Below are positions 59,195-64,000 of a DNA stretch of 64,000 nucleotides, piece by piece. Source of the stretch: Pseudomonas sp. PDNC002 (GTDB taxonomy: Bacteria > Pseudomonadota > Gammaproteobacteria > Pseudomonadales > Pseudomonadaceae); assembly GCF_016919445.1 (NCBI RefSeq), contig NZ_CP070356.1, positions 2,512,001-2,576,000 on the forward strand, given 5' to 3'. The translations under genes were made by a program, and so were the position numbers. Within the stretch, counting starts at the first letter, position 1; the number at the start of each line of letters is the position of its first letter. The notes beneath the pieces were generated by a model. That model was not told where the DNA came from. It did no database searches and saw nothing but the letters and a program-made list of their open reading frames with translations.

Positions 59195-59232
59195 GTGGAT
59201 TGACGATCTTGTGCCGTGGATGGACGATCTTG
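59195..59232. promoter_or_regulatory. AraC-type operator: 17-bp direct repeat, 21-bp spacing
   Basis: GTGGATTGACGATCTTG (59195-59211) and GTGGATGGACGATCTTG (59216-59232) differ by one base and start 21 bp apart, exactly two helical turns. This is the classic layout for two AraC/XylS protomers on one face of DNA. It lies 27-64 bases upstream of the AraC gene start and 101-138 bases upstream of the acyl-CoA dehydrogenase start. The repeat is seen; the binding partner is inferred from position. Confidence 0.7.
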
Positions 59233-59258
59233 GTGTTGCCGTCACCGGAATACTGCCC

Positions 59259-60137
59259 ATGTCCCGTCCGCTGATTTCCACCTGGCCGCTGCCCCAGCAG
59301 GGCGTCCGCTTCATCACGCCTCCGCGTCTGCGACGTGCGCTGGACCGCCACCCGCTCGGCCAGGCGTGCTATCCGCTGGCCCTGGGCTACTACCCGGCGG
59401 CGGTGGGGCATCGCATGGAGCGGGAAAGCCCGGACGATCATCTGCTGATCTACTGCAGCGCCGGACATGGCTGGCTGGAAACGGCGGATGGACGATTCGA
59501 GGTCGCCGGTGGCGACCTGCTGGTGCTACCCAAGGGCCTTGCCCACGCCTATGGCGCCGACCCGCAGCGCCCGTGGTCGATCTTCTGGGTGCACCTTGAG
59601 GGGCGGCTGGCCGAGGACTTCCTGCGCCCGCTGGGCAAGTCGCCGCGCCTGCGTGTAGGCGTACAGCCGCGGATTCTCGGTGAGTTCGATGCGCTGTTGG
59701 CGCTGCGCCGCCAGGGCCTGAGCCTGCCGCACTTCATCCATGCCGCGCATTTGTTGCAAAGCCTGCTGACCTCCTTGGCGCTGCGCCCGGCGCGGGCTCG
59801 GCTGAAGTCCGGTCGCGTGTTGGACGTGGAGGCGGTGCAGGCGATGATGCGCGAACACCTGCACGACGCGCTGAACCTCGACGAGCTGGCCGCGCAGTTC
59901 CGCCTGTCGCGCTTCCACTTCGCCAAGACCTACCGCGCGCTGACCGGCCAGGCGCCGATCCAGGATTTCATCCGGCTGAAGATGACCCACGCCTGCCGCC
60001 TGCTCGACCAGGGCAATCTCGAAGTGCGCCAGGTCGCCGAGCAACTGGGCTACGCCGATCCGTACTATTTCTCGCGGCTGTTCAAGAGCGTGGTGGGCAT
60101 GGCGCCCAGTCATTACCGGGCGCTGCATACCGGCTGA
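59259..60137 (+). CDS. AraC-family regulator of the valine-catabolism cluster
   Basis: A 292-residue regulator. The N-terminal cupin sensor domain (~30-110, LLIYCSAGHGWLETADG, VLPKGLAHAYGAD) is followed by two C-terminal helix-turn-helix motifs: LNLDELAAQFRLSRFHFAKTY and LEVRQVAEQLGYADPYYFSR. A conserved ending, MAPSHYRALH, closes the domain. I start it at ATG 59259; the longer frame runs through the operator repeat. It is divergent from the acyl-CoA dehydrogenase operon and most likely activates it. The stop is one base from that of the convergent gene. Confidence 0.88.
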   Translation: MSRPLISTWPLPQQGVRFITPPRLRRALDRHPLGQACYPLALGYYPAAVGHRMERESPDDHLLIYCSAGHGWLETADGRFEVAGGDLLVLPKGLAHAYGADPQRPWSIFWVHLEGRLAEDFLRPLGKSPRLRVGVQPRILGEFDALLALRRQGLSLPHFIHAAHLLQSLLTSLALRPARARLKSGRVLDVEAVQAMMREHLHDALNLDELAAQFRLSRFHFAKTYRALTGQAPIQDFIRLKMTHACRLLDQGNLEVRQVAEQLGYADPYYFSRLFKSVVGMAPSHYRALHTG

Positions 60138-60138
60138 G

Positions 60139-61386
60139 CTATTGCAGCGTCAGCGGCTTGCCTGCGGCGCTGCGTTCGGCCTGCCACTCGGCGAGGGTCG
60201 GGGCCGCTTCGGGGCCGTCCATGTGCTCGACGATCTCGAAGTAGTCCTGATGCAGCGGGTCGCGCAGGACTTCATCGCGCGGTTTCACCTTCACCACATA
60301 GACGCGCTGGATGTTCTGGTGATCGAAGCCGCGCCATTGCTGTTCGCCCTTGAGCAGGCTGTAGCGATGGCCCTCCAGCGCCTTGACCAGCGCGTCGCTG
60401 TCCAGGCTGCCGCTGCGTTTGGCGGCGTCGGCCCACTGGTAGACGATGCTGTAGGCAGAGGCGGCGGAGCTCGCGGGATAGACCCCATAGCGCTCGGTGA
60501 AGTCGCGCACGAAGGCCTGGCCGCGCGCCGAGCCCTCGCGCTCGGGCACCTGCCAGGTCCAGGGCTCGGTGCCGATCACGCCCTGCATCAGGCCGGGCCC
60601 GGCCAGCTCGACCATGCTTTGGGTGAGGTTGGGCGCGATGATCTGGTGGTTGCGCGTCAGCCCCAGTTCGTCGGCGATGCGCATGGCGTGCACCAGGTCC
60701 TCGCCGAACAGCGCCAGCACCAGTACATCGGCCTTGCTCGCCGCTGCCTGGGTCAAGGCGTTGCGGTAATCGGAGAGACGCGCGCCGGGGAAGGGCACCT
60801 TGATCGACGGATGCCGGGCGGCATCTTCGGTGCCGGTGTAGTGGCGCAGCGAGCTTTCGGTAGTCAGGCCCCAGGTGTAGTTGGCGGTGACGTAGAAGTA
60901 GCGCTTGCCCGGCAATGTGCGGCCCAGGTAGCTGCCCAGGGCGCGGGCGCTCATCCACGCGCTGTTGCACTCGCGGAACATGTAGCGCTGGCCGTCCTTG
61001 CCGGTGGTGTCGTTGGAGTAGGTGAGGGTGCCGAAGTACAGCAGCTTCTTTTGCGCCGCTCGTTCGCCGGCGGCGATGGCCACCGCGCTGGAGGCGCCGC
61101 CGAAGAACATCGCCGCGCCGTCGGCGGCCATCGCGTCGATATTGCGCAGGGCCTTCTCCGGGCGCGAGGCATCGTCCTTGCTCAGCAGGTGCAGCGGCCG
61201 GCCGAGCACGCCACCCTGGGTGTTGATCTCGTCGATGGCCAGCAGCGCGCCGCGCATCTGCGCGAGGCCTTCTTCCTTGTAGGAGCCGGTGCGGGGGTAG
61301 TTGAGACCGAGGTTGATCGGCTCGGCGGCGTGCGCCAGGCAGCTGAAGGCAGCCACCAGCGAGAGTGCGGCAGTCAGAAAGCGCAT
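60139..61386 (-). CDS. Orphan branched-chain-amino-acid-type ABC substrate-binding protein
   Basis: A 415-residue exported protein (signal MRFLTAALSLVAAFSCLAHAAE) with the periplasmic-binding fold type I of LivK/AmiC-like proteins: INLGLNYPRTGSYKEEG, INTQGGVLGRPLHLLSKDD, MFFGGASSAVAIA, KRYFYVTANYTWGL. No permease or ATPase lies nearby, so it either serves a distant transporter or presents a ligand to a sensor. Its stop is one base from the AraC stop. A 16-bp palindrome lies upstream of the start. Confidence 0.85.
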   Translation of the reverse strand: MRFLTAALSLVAAFSCLAHAAEPINLGLNYPRTGSYKEEGLAQMRGALLAIDEINTQGGVLGRPLHLLSKDDASRPEKALRNIDAMAADGAAMFFGGASSAVAIAAGERAAQKKLLYFGTLTYSNDTTGKDGQRYMFRECNSAWMSARALGSYLGRTLPGKRYFYVTANYTWGLTTESSLRHYTGTEDAARHPSIKVPFPGARLSDYRNALTQAAASKADVLVLALFGEDLVHAMRIADELGLTRNHQIIAPNLTQSMVELAGPGLMQGVIGTEPWTWQVPEREGSARGQAFVRDFTERYGVYPASSAASAYSIVYQWADAAKRSGSLDSDALVKALEGHRYSLLKGEQQWRGFDHQNIQRVYVVKVKPRDEVLRDPLHQDYFEIVEHMDGPEAAPTLAEWQAERSAAGKPLTLQ

Positions 61387-61428
61387 GTTCGTTCCCTGTT
61401 GTTTTTATTGGCGGGTAAAGCGAAGAGG

Positions 61429-61444
61429 GGACTGTGCACAGTCC
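61429..61444. promoter_or_regulatory. Perfect 16-bp palindrome upstream of the orphan binding protein
   Basis: GGACTGTGCACAGTCC is a perfect palindrome 43-58 bases upstream of the ATG of the binding-protein gene, a position fitting an operator. No regulator can be named. The rest of the 233-base gap to the VanW gene shows nothing else clear. Confidence 0.4.
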
Positions 61445-61619
61445 GACGAGTCAGGCCCATTGGTCTTTGGTCGCATGAAAGTGCCGACTCCAGCGTGGGT
61501 GTTTTCTGGTTGCCGACGTTTCCGGGTATGCCCGAAAATTTCGCGACCTACACCAGGGCCGGCGGATTGCCGCCGGTCGTGACATCAAGGATTGTTCGGG
61601 CCCAGGGACAGTATTCGCC

Positions 61620-62441
61620 GTGCGTAAACCGCTTTCTCTTTACCATCCGTGGCTCTATGCGCTTCGCGTCTGGCAGCGGCGGCTGTTTCGTCGTTGCCAG
61701 TGGGCATTGTCTGGTCGCCATTATGTGGAGCAGACGGCGGATAAGGACCGCTTGCCCTTTCGGTACATCAAGCACACTTCCAAGCTGATTCGGCGGCTGG
61801 GCAATAGCGACCTGGCGTTGCAGCACGGCAAGGTCATCAACCTGCGCCTGGCGGTTGAATGCATGGACGGCGTTCGAATCGGGCCGGGGGAATACTTCTC
61901 CTTTTGCCGCCTGCTCGGCCGGCCGACCCGACGGCGAGGCTTCGTCGAGGGCATGGAGTTGTCGTTTGGCGAAGCGCGGCAAGGCGTCGGCGGTGGCGTC
62001 TGTCAGCTCAGCAACTTGCTTCACTGGATGGCGCTGCACTCGCCGTTGAAGGTTGTGGAGCGTGCCAACCACAGTTTCGACCCGTTCCCCGACGACGGCA
62101 GGGTCCTGCCTTTTGGTTCGGGCGCGGCGATCTTCTACAACTTCGTTGATCTGGTGCTGTTCAATCCGACACAGCAGACGTTCCAGTTCGATCTGCGGGT
62201 CGCGGAGCACCAGTTGGAAGGCATACTGCTGTGCAGCGCCGAACGTCCCGTCCGTTATCACGTCTACCAGCGCAACCATCGATTCCTGAGGTCTGGCGCA
62301 GGCGTTATTCGGGAGAACGAGATCTGGCGTGATGTCCACGAAAAAGGCCAGCAAGGAACCCTGCTGGAGCGCGCCTGCATTTACTGCAACCGAGTGCGAG
62401 TGAAGTACCCGGTCGACGACGAGCAACTCTCCGACGCCTGA
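61620..62441 (+). CDS. VanW family protein
   Basis: A 273-residue protein with the VanW core: LRLAVECMDGVRIGPGEYFSFCRLLG, RGFVEGMELSFGEARQGVGGGVCQLSNLL and VVERANHSFDP. The family name comes from the vancomycin-resistance cluster, but its biochemical role is unknown. The first ATG-like start is GTG 61620 with only a weak GGGACAG upstream, so the exact start is uncertain. There is no signal peptide. It stands alone, with no other glycopeptide-resistance genes around. Confidence 0.78.
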   Translation: MRKPLSLYHPWLYALRVWQRRLFRRCQWALSGRHYVEQTADKDRLPFRYIKHTSKLIRRLGNSDLALQHGKVINLRLAVECMDGVRIGPGEYFSFCRLLGRPTRRRGFVEGMELSFGEARQGVGGGVCQLSNLLHWMALHSPLKVVERANHSFDPFPDDGRVLPFGSGAAIFYNFVDLVLFNPTQQTFQFDLRVAEHQLEGILLCSAERPVRYHVYQRNHRFLRSGAGVIRENEIWRDVHEKGQQGTLLERACIYCNRVRVKYPVDDEQLSDA

Positions 62442-62537
62442 CATTGGCGCGCGGCGTCGCCCCCGCTGGCGTGTGCCACCGTGCACAGCGATACACGGCT
62501 CGCTAGTCTGCTGCGACGACAAGAAGAAGGATTCCCC

Positions 62538-63104
62538 ATGCTGCCCGTGATCGCCGAACTGCTGCTGACCCTGGCCTGCGCCGTCGCCGCCGGGCTCGCC
62601 CTGCGCGAGCGGGCGGGCTGGCGGGCGCTGGGTTTCCTGTCGATGGGAGTCGCGGCTTTTCTCGGGGCGCTGGAGTATGGCGGGTTCACTGGGCTGGTCG
62701 AGTTGCACCACCAGGCGAGCGTGCTGTCCGGCGCGGTAAGCCTGCCGCTGATTGCGCTGGGGCGAATCAACGGCGCAGCGATCAGGCATGCGCTGGTGCT
62801 GCTGGTCTGTGTCGCCCTGGTGCTGCTGCCATCCCAGCTCAGCCTGCTCGGCAACCTGGTCGCTCTGCTGGTGATCGCCTGGCCGGGACGCTCCCGGCGT
62901 TATCCACTGGCCCTGCTTGGCGCGCTGCTGTTCATCGGCGCCGGCCTGCTGATCGGCACCCGTGGCGAGTGGGCCGGCATAGCGCGCCGCGAGCTATTCC
63001 ACCTGGCGCTAGGGGTTGCTGTGACGGCCTGGGTGCTGGCCGGCTTGGGTACTGGCGCGCCGCGCCTGCCGGGAGTGCCGGTTGTGCGGCACAAGTCGCC
63101 TTGA
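62538..63104 (+). CDS. Conserved multi-spanning membrane protein, unknown function
   Basis: A 188-residue protein with about six hydrophobic segments (MLPVIAELLLTLACAVAAGLAL, ALGFLSMGVAAFLGALEYGG, HALVLLVCVALVLL and others). AAGGA precedes the ATG at 62538; the longer frame lacks support. It lies directly before ung, as I recall for a hypothetical gene upstream of ung in P. aeruginosa. No function is known. Confidence 0.72.
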   Translation: MLPVIAELLLTLACAVAAGLALRERAGWRALGFLSMGVAAFLGALEYGGFTGLVELHHQASVLSGAVSLPLIALGRINGAAIRHALVLLVCVALVLLPSQLSLLGNLVALLVIAWPGRSRRYPLALLGALLFIGAGLLIGTRGEWAGIARRELFHLALGVAVTAWVLAGLGTGAPRLPGVPVVRHKSP

Positions 63105-63158
63105 CTTGACCGGGGCGCTTGCTTAGCGTGCCGGTTCGTTTCACCAGGCAGACGCACC

Positions 63159-63851
63159 ATGACCAACGACGACCGGATCAAGCTGGAACCCAGCTGGAAA
63201 GAAGCGCTCCACGAAGAATTCGAGAAGCCCTACATGAAGCAGCTGGGCGAGTTCCTGCGTGCGGAGAAGGCCGCCGGCAAGGTGATCTTCCCGCCCGGTC
63301 CGCTGATCTTCAATGCGCTGAATACCACGCCGCTGGAGCGCATCAAGGTCGTGATCATCGGCCAGGACCCATACCACGGCCCCGGCCAGGCCCACGGCCT
63401 GTGCTTCTCGGTACAGCCGGGCGTGCCGACGCCGCCGTCGTTGCAGAACATCTATAAAGAGCTGCAGCGTGACCTGAACATCCCGATCCCGAATCACGGT
63501 TACCTGCAGCACTGGGCCGAGCAGGGCGTGCTGCTGCTCAACACCTCGCTGACCGTCGAGCAGGCCCGTGCCGGCTCCCATGCCCAGGCGGGCTGGGGCC
63601 CGTTCACCGACAAGGTGATCGAGGTGGTCAGCCAGCGCTGCGACCGCCTGGTGTTCCTGCTCTGGGGCTCCCATGCGCAGAGCAAGCAGAAGCTGATCGA
63701 CGCGCAGAAGCACCTGGTGCTCAAGTCCGCGCATCCGTCGCCGCTCTCGGCCTACCGTGGCTTCCTCGGTAACGGCCACTTCAGCCGCACCAACAAGTTT
63801 CTCGAACAGAGCGGTCTGACGCCTATCGACTGGTCGCTTCCGCCGGTCTGA
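63159..63851 (+). CDS. ung: Uracil-DNA glycosylase
   Basis: A 230-residue family-1 UDG with both signature motifs: [18 protein letters not shown] with the catalytic Asp70, and [11 protein letters not shown] with His192. [11 protein letters not shown] supplies the uracil-binding Asn. It removes uracil from DNA arising from deamination or misincorporation, starting base-excision repair. The length is normal. The next gene starts five bases after its stop, so the two are probably cotranscribed. Confidence 0.97.
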   Translation: MTNDDRIKLEPSWKEALHEEFEKPYMKQLGEFLRAEKAAGKVIFPPGPLIFNALNTTPLERIKVVIIGQDPYHGPGQAHGLCFSVQPGVPTPPSLQNIYKELQRDLNIPIPNHGYLQHWAEQGVLLLNTSLTVEQARAGSHAQAGWGPFTDKVIEVVSQRCDRLVFLLWGSHAQSKQKLIDAQKHLVLKSAHPSPLSAYRGFLGNGHFSRTNKFLEQSGLTPIDWSLPPV

Positions 63852-63856
63852 TCGTC

Positions 63857-64000
63857 ATGAACCGGCGCGGATGGCTGGCGATTCTTGCGGGGCTGGTGTT
63901 CGCCGGCAGCAGCCTTGCGGCCGAGTCCTTACTCGAGAGGCAGCGCTCCACCGACGCCTTCCACGGGCTGTACGAGATCGATCAGGCGGCCCGTGCCTTC
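63857..64000 (+). CDS. Partial CDS: exported protein downstream of ung
   Basis: An ATG five bases after the ung stop opens a frame that runs off the window (48 residues). The start MNRRGWLAILAGLVFAGSSLAAES is a clear signal peptide with cleavage near SLAA. The visible mature part (LLERQRSTDAFHGLYEI) is too short to name. It is likely cotranscribed with ung. Confidence 0.65.
   Translation, partial: MNRRGWLAILAGLVFAGSSLAAESLLERQRSTDAFHGLYEIDQAARAF

Overview
This is chromosomal DNA from a high-GC Pseudomonas of the P. aeruginosa/nitroreducens/citronellolis type. Evidence: PhaG, RsuA, SdsA1, Ung, a Lap adhesin system, and a gene order (sdsB1-sdsA1 ... valine-catabolism cluster - AraC - Ung) that I recall from P. 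aeruginosa. Recalled identities are knowledge-based; no search was run.

Layout. (1) 1-3527: the integrase end of an ICEclc-type integrative element, sitting on the 3' end of tRNA-Gly(CCC). It carries a cut-off gene, a GNAT acetyltransferase, a small membrane protein and an IntB13-like tyrosine integrase broken by a one-base frameshift. The rest of the element lies left of the window. (2) 3528-14.6 kb: core genes. These are tRNA-Gly, phaG, a periplasmic solute-binding protein paired with a Cache-HAMP-GAF-HD-GYP signalling protein, two L,D-transpeptidase-like proteins, rsuA with a CWC protein, and a DUF2157/DUF4824 pair. (3) 15.0-25.9 kb: a seven-gene minus-strand operon (ABC transporter, two urea-amidolyase-associated proteins, 'urea' carboxylase, allophanate hydrolase) behind a guanidine-I (ykkC) riboswitch and a candidate sigma-54 promoter. 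I read it as a guanidine import and degradation operon. Its gaps are full of palindromic repeats, and a repeat-derived segment of about 330 bp lies in frame inside the carboxylase gene. (4) 26.1-29.9 kb: DUF1145 protein, small lipoprotein, and the divergent sdsB1/sdsA1 alkylsulfatase pair. (5) 29.9-53.2 kb: a complete Lap biofilm system: LapG protease, LapD c-di-GMP receptor, a 4587-residue LapA-like RTX adhesin with the LapG cleavage motif, and its type I secretion system (TolC-like LapE, LapB, LapC). The 3' end of lapD and the adjoining terminator are repeated in four ~298-bp tandem units. (6) 53.2-64 kb: NAD(P)-binding protein, K+ channel, valine-catabolism operon (mmsB, HIBYL-CoA hydrolase, enoyl-CoA hydratase, acyl-CoA dehydrogenase) with a divergent AraC regulator and a 21-bp-spaced direct-repeat operator, orphan solute-binding protein, VanW protein, membrane protein, ung, and a cut-off exported protein.

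No wholly new defence or mobile system stood out. The most notable items are the repeat insertion inside the guanidine carboxylase, the tandem lapD-tail array, the integrase frameshift and extra C-terminal domain, the AraC operator repeats and the sensor/HD-GYP pair.
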